Shown in pieces: positions 7,916 to 16,725 of a stretch of DNA of 64,000 nucleotides (position 1 is its first letter; every line of letters begins with the position of its first letter). Under the pieces are notes generated by a model. That model searched no databases. It had not been told where the DNA came from and saw only the letters and a program-made list of their open reading frames with translations. The position numbers were made by a program, and so were the translations under genes. This DNA is from Streptomyces sp. A2-16 (lineage in GTDB: Bacteria; Actinomycetota; Actinomycetes; Streptomycetales; Streptomycetaceae): positions 4,960,001 to 5,024,000 of the forward strand of contig NZ_CP063808.1 of assembly GCF_018128905.1 (NCBI RefSeq), read 5' to 3'.

Positions 7916-8718
7916 ACGCCGCCGACGCCACGAAGGCCGCCGACGCGCTGCTGGCCGCCGAGCGCACCGGCGAGGCTTGTCCCCCCGTGCGGAACCTGCT
8001 CCCCGAGGGCGACATCGACGCCGCGTACCTGGTGCAGCGGATCAACGTCGCGCGCGGCCTGGAAGCGGGACGCCGCATCGCCGGGCGCAAGATCGGACTG
8101 ACATCCCCCGCGGTCCAGGCCCAACTCGGCGTCGGTCAGCCGGACTTCGGCACTCTCTTCGCCGACATGGCCGTACCCGACGGCGGTACCGTCGCGGCCG
8201 GGCGGCTCATCCAGCCGAAGGTCGAGACGGAGGTCGCGCTCGTGCTCGGTGCGGACCTGCCGAACCGCGACTGCACGGTGGCGGACGTGATCCGGGCGAC
8301 CGCCTTCGCGCTCGCCGCGCTGGAGATCGTGGACAGCCGCAACGCCGACTGGGACATCACCATCGTGGACACCGTCTCCGACAACGCCTCCAGCGGCCTC
8401 TACGTCCTCGGCGGCACACCCGTGCCGCTGTCGGGCCTCGACCTGCGTGCCGTACGCATGACGATGACACGCGACGGCGCATCGCAGCCGGTCTCGGAGG
8501 GCATCGGCGCCGACTGCCTGGGCGGTCCCCTCAACGCGGCCGTCTGGCTCGCCTCGACGCTGGCCCGCGCCGGAGACCCGCTGCGCGCCGGGGACGTGGT
8601 GCTCACGGGGGCGCTCGGCCCGATGGCGGTCGCCGCGCCCGGCAACCGTTTCGAGGCCCGCATCAGCCAACTGGGCCGCATCAGTGTGCAGTTCGCGCCG
8701 GAAGCAGACGCCGCATGA
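7912..8718 (+). CDS. MhpD-like 2-keto-4-pentenoate hydratase / 4-oxalocrotonate decarboxylase family
   Basis: 268 residues from GTG 7912 (GTGA overlap with the ferredoxin). Family landmarks: GRKIGLTS, the VETEVALVLG metal-binding Glu pair, ALEIVDSR with a third acidic ligand, DNASSGLYVLG, and the C-terminal VLTGALGPM. The family hydrates 2-hydroxypenta-2,4-dienoates or decarboxylates oxalocrotonate using Mg/Mn. It is the logical step after ring cleavage and hydrolysis. The aldolase and acylating aldehyde dehydrogenase that usually follow are not present in the window. Confidence 0.9.
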   Translation: MNAADATKAADALLAAERTGEACPPVRNLLPEGDIDAAYLVQRINVARGLEAGRRIAGRKIGLTSPAVQAQLGVGQPDFGTLFADMAVPDGGTVAAGRLIQPKVETEVALVLGADLPNRDCTVADVIRATAFALAALEIVDSRNADWDITIVDTVSDNASSGLYVLGGTPVPLSGLDLRAVRMTMTRDGASQPVSEGIGADCLGGPLNAAVWLASTLARAGDPLRAGDVVLTGALGPMAVAAPGNRFEARISQLGRISVQFAPEADAA

Positions 8719-8811
8719 GTGGCACGAGCACCTCACACGGCACGCCGACGGGCTGAGCGAAGTGTTCCTGCGGCACCTGGCCTCGTACGACCCGCCACCG
8801 ACCTCATCGAA

Positions 8812-8837
8812 GCCGGCGGCACCGCGGTGCCGCCGGC
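8812..8837. terminator. Perfect 26-base palindrome between hydratase and hydrolase
   Basis: GCCGGCGGCACC and its exact complement are separated only by GC. It can form a hairpin between two genes of the same strand, as a partial terminator or RNA-stability element, or it may be a dimer-binding site. A 13-codon frame starting by ATGA overlap at 8715 also lies in this gap and is probably not a gene. Confidence 0.45.
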
Positions 8838-8860
8838 CCTGTGACGAAAGCGACCCGCGC

Positions 8861-9697
8861 ATGACGGACACGACGCACACGAGCATGAGCACCACCACGC
8901 TGCGCAAAGGCTACGCATCCAGCCGCTTCGGCCAGTTGCACTACGTGGAGTGCGGCGAGGGCGAGCCCGTACTGCTGCTCCACCAGACGCCGCGCTCCTG
9001 GACGGAGTACGTCGACGTCCTGCCCCTCGTCGGTGCGCGATACCGGGCGATCGCCATGGACACCCTGGGCTACGGTGCCTCCGCGAAGCCCGAAGGCCCC
9101 CATTCCGTGGAGCGTTTCGCCGACGGCGTGACCGACCTCGTCGACGCGCTCGGCCTCGACCGGTTCCACCTCGTCGGACACCACACCGGCGGAGTGATCG
9201 CCGTCGAGGTCGCGGCCCGCCTCCAGGACCGCGTGACCAGCCTGATGCTGTCGGCGGCCGCATTCGTCGACGCCGAGAAGCGCAACGGCGCCGGGCACGG
9301 CCGCATCGACCACGTCGACCCCAAGCCCGACGGCTCGCATCTCCTGGAGCTGTGGAACAGGCGGCGCAGCTTTTACCGGCCGGGCGAGGAGGCCGCACTG
9401 ACCCGGTACGTCATCGACGCCCTGACCGTGCTGAACCGGGTCGAGGAGGGCCACGAGTCACTGCGCCGCTACATCATGGAGCCCCGCCTGCCACACATCA
9501 CCGCACGCACCCTCGCCGTCTGCGCACCAGGGGATCATTACTCGCTTCCTTCGCTCGCCAAGTTCGCGGCATCACTGGGCTGCGAGACCCGGGTACTGTC
9601 CGACGGGCACGCGGCGGCACCGGAGCAGGTGGCGGAAGAGTTCGCCCGGACGGTACTTGCCTGGGTGAGCCACCACGACGGAGACAACAGCGCTTGA
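8861..9697 (+). CDS. Alpha/beta-hydrolase-fold protein with His at the nucleophile position
   Basis: 278 residues, start ATG 8861 chosen because the sequence before it has no family character. Fold landmarks: LHQTPRSW (oxyanion loop, 40-47), MDTLGYGASAKP, the nucleophile elbow LVGHHTGGV (104-112), and the C-terminal SDGHAAAP histidine. The elbow normally reads G-x-S-x-G; here it is G106-H-H108-T-G110, so the Ser/Asp/Cys nucleophile is a His. In position it corresponds to the C-C hydrolase (MhpC) step of a meta-cleavage pathway, but an ordinary serine mechanism is not possible. It may be a lyase-, isomerase- or oxygenase-type fold user. Last gene of the catabolic cluster. Confidence 0.85.
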   Translation: MTDTTHTSMSTTTLRKGYASSRFGQLHYVECGEGEPVLLLHQTPRSWTEYVDVLPLVGARYRAIAMDTLGYGASAKPEGPHSVERFADGVTDLVDALGLDRFHLVGHHTGGVIAVEVAARLQDRVTSLMLSAAAFVDAEKRNGAGHGRIDHVDPKPDGSHLLELWNRRRSFYRPGEEAALTRYVIDALTVLNRVEEGHESLRRYIMEPRLPHITARTLAVCAPGDHYSLPSLAKFAASLGCETRVLSDGHAAAPEQVAEEFARTVLAWVSHHDGDNSA

Positions 9698-9719
9698 GGC
9701 TGATCCTTGCCTCCGGCTC

Positions 9720-9736
9720 CCCCTCCACGGGAGGGG
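9720..9736 (+). terminator. Short hairpin after the hydrolase
   Basis: A 7-bp GC stem (CCCCTCC/GGAGGGG) with a three-base loop lies 23 bases after the hydrolase stop. It is a plausible but weak end to the catabolic operon. No other gene is visible between 9698 and 9898. Confidence 0.4.
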
Positions 9737-9898
9737 CGGATCGAAGCCCTGGCCTGAGCCTCCGCGAAAACCCCTGGAGCACGACCTGCCACGAGCCGGG
9801 CATCGGCCCGCGCCGGACCCGTCCACGACCCCAGACCAACGGCAAACAAGTGCAACCCTGCACGTCAAAACCGAACGCCCGGCAGCGTGTCTGTCCGG

Positions 9899-10621
9899 TC
9901 AGCGCACCTGGGGTCGATCGAGCGCCGGGGGGAACAGCGTGAGCAGGGGGCTCTCGAACGCCTCGAACGCGGCTCCCTGGGCGGCATAGGCGGGGTGGAG
10001 GCGCCAGGCGGCGTCCGCGGCGCGGTGGCGGATGTAGTCCTCGCGCAAGTACCAGCGCCCGCGCTGGGACGTGTGCCTGGCCAGGGCCTTGATCTTGTCG
10101 TCGAGGAAGTCAGTGATGTCCACCAGAACGGTGGGCGCGAAACCGCTGTGGGGAGCGTGGGGCTCGCCGTAGAGCACGGTGTGGCAGGTGGGGACGCGGG
10201 TGGCCGCGTTGGTGGCGGCCGCGCCCACGGCGAGATGGTCCTGGTGGTCATTGCCGGCGCTGGGACTGTGAGTGATCAGAATGTTGCACTCACGGGCCCT
10301 GAGATCCCCCTCGACCAGGGAGATCAGCTCACGGTCGGGGTGCAGCGCCCCGTCGGGAAGGCCGAGGCAGGTCACCTCCACGCCGGTTCCGTCCCAGGCG
10401 GCCTGCGCCTCATCGATCCGCTCCCTCTCGGTGAGACGAGCCCCCCGGGCCGCGTCCGTGAGGGAGACGCCGTTGACACCGTGAGTCAGGCACAGCACCG
10501 TCACCGTGGCACCGAGTCGGCGGAAGTGCCGCAGCGTGCCGTAGGCGAGGAGTTCGGCGTCATCGGGATGTGCCACCACGGCCACCACCCGTTCCGCAGC
10601 ACTGCAGTCCGCGATCGTCAT
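9899..10621 (-). CDS. PIG-L (LmbE-like) family deacetylase
   Basis: About 240 residues. The zinc motif AHPDDAE lies near the N-terminus and the second metal segment reads NDHQDHLAVG. This family removes N-acetyl groups from sugar conjugates such as GlcNAc-inositol in mycothiol synthesis, lincosamide or surface glycans. Start ATG 10621 (MTIADCS) fits the family best; an in-frame ATG at 10663 adds 14 residues. It lies downstream of the putative glycosyltransferase on the same strand, 57 bases from that stop (15 from the alternative start), which suggests that the pair builds and deacetylates one glycoconjugate. Confidence 0.88.
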   Translation of the reverse strand: MTIADCSAAERVVAVVAHPDDAELLAYGTLRHFRRLGATVTVLCLTHGVNGVSLTDAARGARLTERERIDEAQAAWDGTGVEVTCLGLPDGALHPDRELISLVEGDLRARECNILITHSPSAGNDHQDHLAVGAAATNAATRVPTCHTVLYGEPHAPHSGFAPTVLVDITDFLDDKIKALARHTSQRGRWYLREDYIRHRAADAAWRLHPAYAAQGAAFEAFESPLLTLFPPALDRPQVR

Positions 10622-10678
10622 CGTCACCGCCCTGCCCTCGGCCACCGCGGGCCGAAGAGGCATCGCAAGGTCACGTCC

Positions 10679-11518
10679 CTACCCTCCGCTCCGCCGGATC
10701 CACGAACTCCGGCCACCCGACCTGGCGCGCCGTCCGCGCGAAGAACTGCGGACCGGATGGAAGGCACGCCGGCCATCCGGCTTCGCCAGCTCGGCGGCAA
10801 CCGTCTCCCACTCGACGTTCCTGTCTCCCAGGTCGTTGAAGTAGGGATCGTCCTGGGGACAGTGCCAGGCGCTGCGGAAGCCGGTGTCCACCACCGGATA
10901 GTCCAGCAGCTGTGCGAACAGGGGGTAGCGCAGCTCGTCGTTGCCGAAGTCGGGCGGATCGCAGGCGGCATAGTCATCGAGGAATGCCCGGGGAAAGCAC
11001 GGCCCGTCAGCCAGACAGCCGTACGGGGTCCCGTCATAGCCGAAGCGGGCGCGGGCGAAAGCCAGAAGGTCGTGCCACTCCCGCGCCTCGTCATCGCCGG
11101 CGATCCAGCGCCAGTCATCGCCGATGACACTCAATGGCGTCGGCACCGTCAGACCCACCGCACCGGCCGGCACCTTCGCATACAACCGGTCCAACGGCTC
11201 CGCGAGCAGCAGGTCCCAGTCCAGCAGATGCAGAACGTCGAAGCGCAGTCGATGGCCCACGTCCCGGTACCAGTCCAGCAGTACCAGGTCCCCGTTCTTC
11301 CAGTTCCACGACCCGCTGTGGCGGGACATGTACAGAGTGTCCAGTCCCAGTGCCCGCCGGCCCGTCAATCGGAAAGCGCCACCGCGCAGGCCACCCGGGC
11401 CACCGAAGACGCCATGCACCCCCACCCCGGGGTTGAGCCGCCGGACCAGCCCGATACGGGCCTGGCAGACCAGGGGGTCACGGTGAAACCGGAAGACCAC
11501 CACCCGCGTGACCGACAT
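10679..11518 (-). CDS. Putative GT-A-type glycosyltransferase, uncharacterised
   Basis: 279 residues. The clearest feature is a DxD-like segment, LHLLDWDLLLAEPLD, near residues 96-110, as in nucleotide-sugar transferases. The start (MSVTRVVVFRFHRDPLVCQ) resembles the first beta strand and donor loop of such enzymes. The last 30 residues are Arg/Ser rich and low in complexity, so the 3' end may be frameshifted or simply divergent. It sits upstream of the PIG-L deacetylase in the same orientation. I do not recognise the specific family; transferase function is a moderate-confidence inference. Confidence 0.65.
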   Translation of the reverse strand: MSVTRVVVFRFHRDPLVCQARIGLVRRLNPGVGVHGVFGGPGGLRGGAFRLTGRRALGLDTLYMSRHSGSWNWKNGDLVLLDWYRDVGHRLRFDVLHLLDWDLLLAEPLDRLYAKVPAGAVGLTVPTPLSVIGDDWRWIAGDDEAREWHDLLAFARARFGYDGTPYGCLADGPCFPRAFLDDYAACDPPDFGNDELRYPLFAQLLDYPVVDTGFRSAWHCPQDDPYFNDLGDRNVEWETVAAELAKPDGRRAFHPVRSSSRGRRARSGGRSSWIRRSGG

Positions 11519-11883
11519 GAAGCAATGCTAGGCATAGAAGAGTATTCTTCGCATATAGTGCGATTCTGCCTCGTCCTGTCTTGCAGATGCCGCGCGCTCG
11601 TGTCTCTGTCCCGGCGCAGCCGCGGTCGCGCAGCGGGCCGACCTCGCCTGTCACACGGACCTGGCCGGAGGTGCGGCGATGGGAAGGGCCGATGTAGACA
11701 TCGACGCCGAAGAGGCCGCGCTCGTGAGCCGGCATCGATGAGCTCCTTGGTTCATGCTCAGGCGCCGGCGAGGCGGTGCTCCTATCGCCTCGCACACGCC
11801 ACAGCAACGAGCCCACTGCCACTGAGAGCACGAAACCGACGATCAACTGCCTTCAGCTCTCCTGCTGAGGCAGCATTGCGCCC
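11519..11883. other. Gap between divergent genes
   Basis: 365 bases separating the leftward glycosyltransferase from the rightward kinase. Bases 11528-11570 are unusually AT-rich for this DNA and may carry promoter elements for the glycosyltransferase. A leftward frame of 122 codons (11846-11478) begins with a hydrophobic stretch but runs into the transferase coding region and has no family signature; I do not call it a gene. Confidence 0.4.
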
Positions 11884-12402
11884 ATGCTCATCGTCATCGG
11901 CGGCCTGCCCGGCACCGGCAAGACCACGCTGGCCCGCCTCCTGGCCGCGCGCCTCGACGCGGTCCATCTGCGCATTGACACCATTGAACAGGCCATCGTC
12001 CGCTCTGGCCTGGCCCAGCACCCTGTCGGACCGGTCGGCTATGTCGTCGGATATGCCTTGGCCGAGGATCATCTCCGGCAAGGACTCACGGTGATCGCGG
12101 AATCGGTCAATCCCCTGGCCATCACGCGCGACAGCTGGCGCAACGCCGGATCCAGGGCTGGTGTCTCGGTCGCGGAAGTGGAATGCATCTGCTCAGACCT
12201 GGAGGAGCACCGGAAACGTGTCACCACCCGGTCGACCGACATCCCCGACCTTCCGCTGCCCGACTGGCAACAGGTTCGCCGCCATCACTACGAACCATGG
12301 GATCGGGACCACATCGTCATCGACACCGCTGGGGAGAAGCCCGAAGAGTCCCTCGCCGCGCTGCTCGACCATCTCAGTCACGCATCGGCGGACGCCTCAT
12401 GA
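11884..12402 (+). CDS. Small P-loop kinase (AAA/zeta-toxin/chloramphenicol-phosphotransferase-like)
   Basis: 172 residues. The Walker A motif GLPGTGKTTLA is at residues 7-17, followed by an acidic strand (HLRIDTIEQAI) and a downstream VIAESVNPL that fits a kinase substrate/Walker B region; the C-terminal half has a lid-like Arg segment (EEHRKRVTTRSTD). Proteins of this size and layout phosphorylate small molecules such as antibiotics, nucleosides or sulfate adenylates. No neighbour reveals the substrate. It is a stand-alone gene facing a leftward hydrolase; a weak imperfect hairpin (about 12476-12501) lies between them. Confidence 0.8.
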   Translation: MLIVIGGLPGTGKTTLARLLAARLDAVHLRIDTIEQAIVRSGLAQHPVGPVGYVVGYALAEDHLRQGLTVIAESVNPLAITRDSWRNAGSRAGVSVAEVECICSDLEEHRKRVTTRSTDIPDLPLPDWQQVRRHHYEPWDRDHIVIDTAGEKPEESLAALLDHLSHASADAS

Positions 12403-12573
12403 CCGCGCCCCGAAGAGAGAGCGGCTGCGCATCGCGGCGGCCCGCAGACCGAAGGGCGGAGGGCCGCCGGTAGGAGGCCGAGGCCGTCAGCCGGCCTTGG
12501 CTGGTTCGGCGGCCCGGGCTCGGGTGGGGGCGAGGCAGTAGGAGTCTGTGCCGGTCTCGATGACGCCCGTCGC

Positions 12574-13443
12574 TTACGAGGCGCCGTCAAGGACCTGGCG
12601 CAGCCGCTGCGCGAACTCGTCCGGCTTCCCCGCATATCCGAACTCTCCGTCCATGAACCCGCCGTGATGGCTCGGGAACACACTCACCCGCTGTCCGAGC
12701 AGTTCAGCAGCCGCGACGGCGGTGCGTCCGGTCAGCACGTCCTCGGACTCCTCGCCCAGAGCGATCACGACGCGGGTCGGCGCAGCGGCGATCGCCTCGG
12801 CATCCGGCCGATAGCTGCTGACCGCCCATGACCGGTCGGACAGCAGCGGATCCTCACGTGAGCCGTCATCCTCCACGGGCATCCCGAACGCGGCGGGATC
12901 GGCCTCTGGCTGTGCGAAGTACGCGTCGGTGAACTCTCCCTTCCACGAGGTCATCGCCACGAAGCCAGCCATCCCGGCCCCCCATCCCCGCTTCTCGTAG
13001 GCCTCCCGGACTCCGGCCCACGCCCGCACGGCCGCCGGGCCGTCCGGCGTGAGGGTGATGAGCGGCGGCTCGTGCGCGACCAGGGTGGTCACGTCTGCCG
13101 GATACGTCGCCACGACCTCGAGCGCGGTGATCGCTCCCCCACTGCTGGCGAACATCTCAACCGGCCCGGCCCCGAGCGCCTCGATCACGGCGTGGACGTC
13201 GCCGGCCTGGGTCTGCGGCGTGTGGTCGACCCGCCCGTCCTTACGGGTGCTGCGACCGAGGCCGCGCGGGTCATAGGTGATCACGGTCCGCTCGGGAAAG
13301 CGCGCGGCGAGCGCGGTGAAGCCCGAAGCGTCCATGGGCTGCCCGATCATGAACAACGGCGGGCGTCCATCCGTGGCCGGCAGCTGCCCGCGAACGTCAT
13401 AGACGAGGTCGGCGCCGGCTGTCTCGAGTGTGTGAGTCTCCAT
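12574..13443 (-). CDS. Alpha/beta-fold hydrolase
   Basis: 289 residues. The oxyanion loop FMIGQPMDASGF, the strand ITYDPRGLGRS and the nucleophile elbow MFASSGGAITAL (A-S-S-G-G) are all present, with a late His in FPSHHGGFMDGE. This is a typical esterase/lyase-like alpha/beta hydrolase of the type often annotated only by fold; it is not the MhpC type. The physiological substrate is unknown. The next gene, 230 bases away, is divergent. Confidence 0.85.
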   Translation of the reverse strand: METHTLETAGADLVYDVRGQLPATDGRPPLFMIGQPMDASGFTALAARFPERTVITYDPRGLGRSTRKDGRVDHTPQTQAGDVHAVIEALGAGPVEMFASSGGAITALEVVATYPADVTTLVAHEPPLITLTPDGPAAVRAWAGVREAYEKRGWGAGMAGFVAMTSWKGEFTDAYFAQPEADPAAFGMPVEDDGSREDPLLSDRSWAVSSYRPDAEAIAAAPTRVVIALGEESEDVLTGRTAVAAAELLGQRVSVFPSHHGGFMDGEFGYAGKPDEFAQRLRQVLDGAS

Positions 13444-13673
13444 ACCAGTGCAGACCGGCCCCGTCCCCGAAACTCATCGGCACGGCAGGAGACGCTCCAC
13501 GAGGGGTCCACGCTCCTGTCCCGGAGCGCGCCCCCACCCGATGCAGCACATCCCACGCCCGGCCCTCGGCAGGACGGCATAATGCGGGCAGGCCACTGCA
13601 TGATCACTGGCAGACCGATGAATTCGGGCCTTCCGGGTGGTCTATGCAGGACGAAAGGCCACAGGAGGTCCGC

Positions 13674-14258
13674 ATGTCCAAGGTCTGTACGCACATGACG
13701 ATGTCGCTCGACGGCTACGTGGCCGACCCCAAGGACGGAACCGGTGAGCTGTTCGGCTGGTACGACGCCGGCGATGTCACCGTGCCGAGTGCCGACGAGC
13801 GCTGGTGCTTCCAGGTCGACGCGAACAGCGCGGAAATGTTGCGCGGGGTTCTCGCCGGGGCTGGTGCACTCCTCTGCGGCCGTCGGCTGTTCGACTTGAC
13901 CAACGGTTGGAACGACAAACACCCGATCGGCGCGCCAGTCGTCGTCGTGACCCACAACTCGCCGGAGGAGGCCGCGAAATGGCCGCGTACCACCTTCGCG
14001 GACGGCGTCGCGGAAGGTATCGCGCGCGCCAAGGAGATCGCCGGGGACAAACACGTCATCATCGCCAGCGCTGACATCGCCAGGCAGGCGCTTGACCTGG
14101 GACTGGTGGATGAGGTCTGCGTCAGTCTCGTACCGGTGCTGCTCGGCAAGGGAATCCCCTACTTCGCCAACCTGACCAGCGCACCGCACCGCTTCGACGA
14201 CCCGGTCGTGATCCAAGGCAAGGGCGCGACACACTTGCGATACCGCGTGCGACGCTGA
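13674..14258 (+). CDS. Dihydrofolate reductase-like (RibD C-terminal domain) protein
   Basis: 194 residues of the RibD_C family common in actinomycetes: MTMSLDGYVADP at the N-terminus, LLCGRRLFDLTNGW as the cofactor loop, HVIIASADIARQALDLGLVDEVCVSLVPVLLGKG as the Rossmann-like core, and a closing FDDPVVIQGKGATHLRYRV. The family uses NADPH to reduce pterin- or pyrimidine-like substrates, though most members are uncharacterised. A perfect ribosome site (AGGAGGT, 13663-13669) fixes the start at 13674. Confidence 0.88.
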   Translation: MSKVCTHMTMSLDGYVADPKDGTGELFGWYDAGDVTVPSADERWCFQVDANSAEMLRGVLAGAGALLCGRRLFDLTNGWNDKHPIGAPVVVVTHNSPEEAAKWPRTTFADGVAEGIARAKEIAGDKHVIIASADIARQALDLGLVDEVCVSLVPVLLGKGIPYFANLTSAPHRFDDPVVIQGKGATHLRYRVRR

Positions 14259-14397
14259 GGCCCCCAGACTCCACCTGCCCATTGGCCTGGTCGATCCGCT
14301 GTGGCCGCCAACAACACCGCGCCACAACCAGCCACGAGTGGTGGTTGGTCATGGGTGGATCAGCCGGCTGAGCCCACGTCCCGGGTCGGCATTCCGT

Positions 14398-14434
14398 GGG
14401 TCCGTCCCTCGACTCGGGGTCGAGGGACGGACCC
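14398..14434. terminator. 16-bp perfect hairpin between convergent genes
   Basis: Arms 14398-14413 and 14419-14434 pair perfectly around a five-base loop. It lies 24 bases beyond the stop of the leftward GH6 gene and 140 bases after the rightward reductase gene, so it can end both. Confidence 0.85.
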
Positions 14435-14458
14435 GACGGTCGCACACCCGTCAGGACG

Positions 14459-16204
14459 TTACGACAGCGGCGGATAGGCGTTCTTGACCAGCTCCTGGAA
14501 CTGTGCGGAGAACCAGCGTCCGGCCAGCGGCGAGTTCGGCAGCGCGCCCGTGGGGTTGTTGCCGTTGCGCGGGTTGCCGCCGTACGTCGGGTCGCACATG
14601 CGGTCGAAGCCCTTGCCCTCGTCGTTGGGGATGGCCGTGCTGTTGCCGTCCGACTCCCCCGGCGGCTTGACCCACACGTAGGCGTCGATGCCGGCGGCGG
14701 GCGCCGCGGTCGGCCGTTCGCCGATGCCCGCACCGCTCTGGTTGCACCAGTTGCCCGCGTGGATGCGCCGGTCGATGCGGCTGGCGTCGACGTAGCCGTC
14801 CACGGTGGTCTGCGCGCCGGGGCCGGTGGGCCGGGCGGTGCCGCCCCAGCCGTTGCGCGAGGTGTCGATCAGCATGCCGAGGCCGGATTCGAACCCGGCC
14901 GCGACGAGCTTGTCGCGCATCGCCTGGGCGAAGGACTGCTCGTCCACGTACTGGTTCCAGTCCACCCACTTCGACTGGCGCACGGTCTGGCCGTTCACCG
15001 TGTCGGTGACCTTGAGGTACGGCTCCTTGGTGGGGCTGTAGTTCGCGGTGTTCACGATGAAGCCGGTCACGTCCTTCACGCTCGCGCCGTTCGTCGTCGC
15101 GACCTTGGCGAACTCCTGCACCGCGGGGCCGAGGTTGCTGTCCCAGCCGAGCCAGCCGTGGTGGCCGGCGTCGATGTAGTTGTAGACGTTCGGGATGGTG
15201 CCCAGCTTGTCCAGGGCGTAGGAGACGCCCTTCTCGTAGTTGCCGTTGGCCTTCATGGCCACACACGCGTCGGTGGTCGTGGGGGTGCCGCCGGCGTTGG
15301 TCACCAGGTTGGGCAGCGAGTCGGGCTCGATGACGGTGGCGATCCTCAGACCGGCGTACTTGGACTCGGACAGGATCGACGCGATCGGGTCGATGTACTG
15401 GGACTTGTACTTGTCGAGGTCGTTCGGTCCCAGCTCACCGTTGGAGGCGAGGGCGGCACAGTCACGGCCGGGCAGGTCGTAGATCACGATCTGGACGACG
15501 AGCTCGCCTGAGCCCTTCTGCTTCAGCGCTTCGTCGAGGTGGGCGCGCAGTCCCATGCCGCCGTTGACGCCGTTGATGGCGACGATGCGGTCGAGCCAGA
15601 CGGCGGTGGGCTGGTTGGCGATCTTGCTGCCGCCCGGTTCGGCGGCCGCCTTGGCCGACCACTCGGGGTTCACGTACACCTTGGCGCCGGTGTACGGGTT
15701 GTTGGCCTTGCCGGAGGGCGTGCCGGGGTCGGTCGGGCCTGGGTCGGTGGGGCCCGGGTCGGTCGGTCCCGGGTCGGTGGGGCCGCCACTGACGTTGCAG
15801 GTGACGCCGTCCAGCGTGAACGTGGCCGGGATCGCGTTGGAGCCGCTGTAGGAGCCGTTGAAGCCGAAGCTGACCGAACCGCCGCTCGCGAGATTGCCGT
15901 TGTAGCTCTCGTTCGCCGCGGTGACGGCCGTGCCGCTCTGGCTCACCTTGGCGTTCCAGGCGTTGGTGACCTTCTGGTTGCCGGCGTACGACCACTTCAC
16001 CGTCCAACCCGACTTGGCGGCGGCGTTGTTGGTGACGGTCACGGCTGCGGTGAAACCGGTGTCCCACTGACTCTGCACCTTGTAGTCGACGGTGCAGGGG
16101 ACGGCCGAGGTGGCGGCGCCTGCCTGACCGACGAGGAGCGCCGTCCCCGTCGTCCCGGCGACCAGCGCCAGGGCAGCGAGCAGCGATGTCCTGGTGTAAC
16201 TCAT
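14459..16204 (-). CDS. Secreted GH6 cellulase with N-terminal CBM2
   Basis: 581 residues: signal peptide (1-31, ending near AGA-ATS), family 2 cellulose-binding module (about 35-137, Cys37 to Cys136), a Pro-Thr-Asp linker of four GPTDP repeats (141-161), then the GH6 catalytic domain. Catalytic-domain marks are YVNPEW, VIYDLPGRDC (D248) and the IEPDSLPN motif with the proton donor D295, plus WVKPPGESDG near the end. The size and long loops suggest an exo-acting cellobiohydrolase rather than an endoglucanase. It is transcribed away from the GH48 gene. The nearest CebR-like box is 520 bases upstream, in front of a small frame that may share its transcript. Confidence 0.95.
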   Translation of the reverse strand: MSYTRTSLLAALALVAGTTGTALLVGQAGAATSAVPCTVDYKVQSQWDTGFTAAVTVTNNAAAKSGWTVKWSYAGNQKVTNAWNAKVSQSGTAVTAANESYNGNLASGGSVSFGFNGSYSGSNAIPATFTLDGVTCNVSGGPTDPGPTDPGPTDPGPTDPGTPSGKANNPYTGAKVYVNPEWSAKAAAEPGGSKIANQPTAVWLDRIVAINGVNGGMGLRAHLDEALKQKGSGELVVQIVIYDLPGRDCAALASNGELGPNDLDKYKSQYIDPIASILSESKYAGLRIATVIEPDSLPNLVTNAGGTPTTTDACVAMKANGNYEKGVSYALDKLGTIPNVYNYIDAGHHGWLGWDSNLGPAVQEFAKVATTNGASVKDVTGFIVNTANYSPTKEPYLKVTDTVNGQTVRQSKWVDWNQYVDEQSFAQAMRDKLVAAGFESGLGMLIDTSRNGWGGTARPTGPGAQTTVDGYVDASRIDRRIHAGNWCNQSGAGIGERPTAAPAAGIDAYVWVKPPGESDGNSTAIPNDEGKGFDRMCDPTYGGNPRNGNNPTGALPNSPLAGRWFSAQFQELVKNAYPPLS

Positions 16205-16439
16205 GAGTGCGGGTTTCCTTCTCTCGAAGCGGACTTGCGGTGGGAAGGCGTGCGGACGGACGCGCGAGCGATGCCCTTACGCGGAGGAAGTGCCGTCGCA
16301 CACGAAGATCAAGGACGAACCGGAGAAGCGGCTGCGCACCGTCCAGGTCCGGGTGGGCAGGACGGACTCACTTGCGTCGCGCCACGTCGAACGACCGCCG
16401 ACAGGGGGTACGACGACCCGGCGCCTTCGCCGAACTGCC

Positions 16440-16679
16440 CTATAGACAGAGGAACTTGGGGCCGTCGTGAAGTCGCGGCGGCGACGGTTCGACAGGCAGG
16501 CCGTCGATCGGCGCCGAGTCGTCCATCGGCGCCAAGTCCTTGCAGAAACCGTCCCGTTGACGGGTGACGGCGTGCCCCGCCGAGCTCGCGGCCGCGGCTC
16601 CCCGGGCCGCAAGACCCGGCAGGCCGGCGCTCGACAGAGTGCAGCTGACTAAAAGTACTGAATGCGGGGGGTGTCTCAT
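16440..16679 (-). CDS. Small secreted peptide candidate upstream of GH6
   Basis: 79 codons. The N-terminus looks like a signal peptide (SVLLVSCTLSSAGLPGL, then Ala-rich to ASSAGHA), followed by about 40 residues with two Cys (FCKDLAPMDD ... FLCL). A GTGAGGA ribosome site is 8 bases before the ATG, and a degenerate CebR box lies 47 bases further upstream. I do not recognise a family; it could be a small secreted protein, or the truncated start of a former cellulase-island gene whose promoter now serves GH6. Confidence 0.4.
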   Translation of the reverse strand: MRHPPHSVLLVSCTLSSAGLPGLAARGAAAASSAGHAVTRQRDGFCKDLAPMDDSAPIDGLPVEPSPPRLHDGPKFLCL

Positions 16680-16725
16680 GAGCGAGTCCTCACAGCTTGC
16701 GCGCCGCTACGGACGCGTCGAGTGA

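Noticed and set aside
8715..8756. 13-codon frame starting by ATGA overlap with the hydratase
   Set aside because: Too short, Ser/Thr/Gly only, followed by a palindrome; more likely chance or the stub of a lost downstream gene.
11478..11846. Leftward 122-codon frame with a hydrophobic start
   Set aside because: It runs over the 5' end of the glycosyltransferase gene and its translation beyond the first 20 residues has no protein-like pattern.
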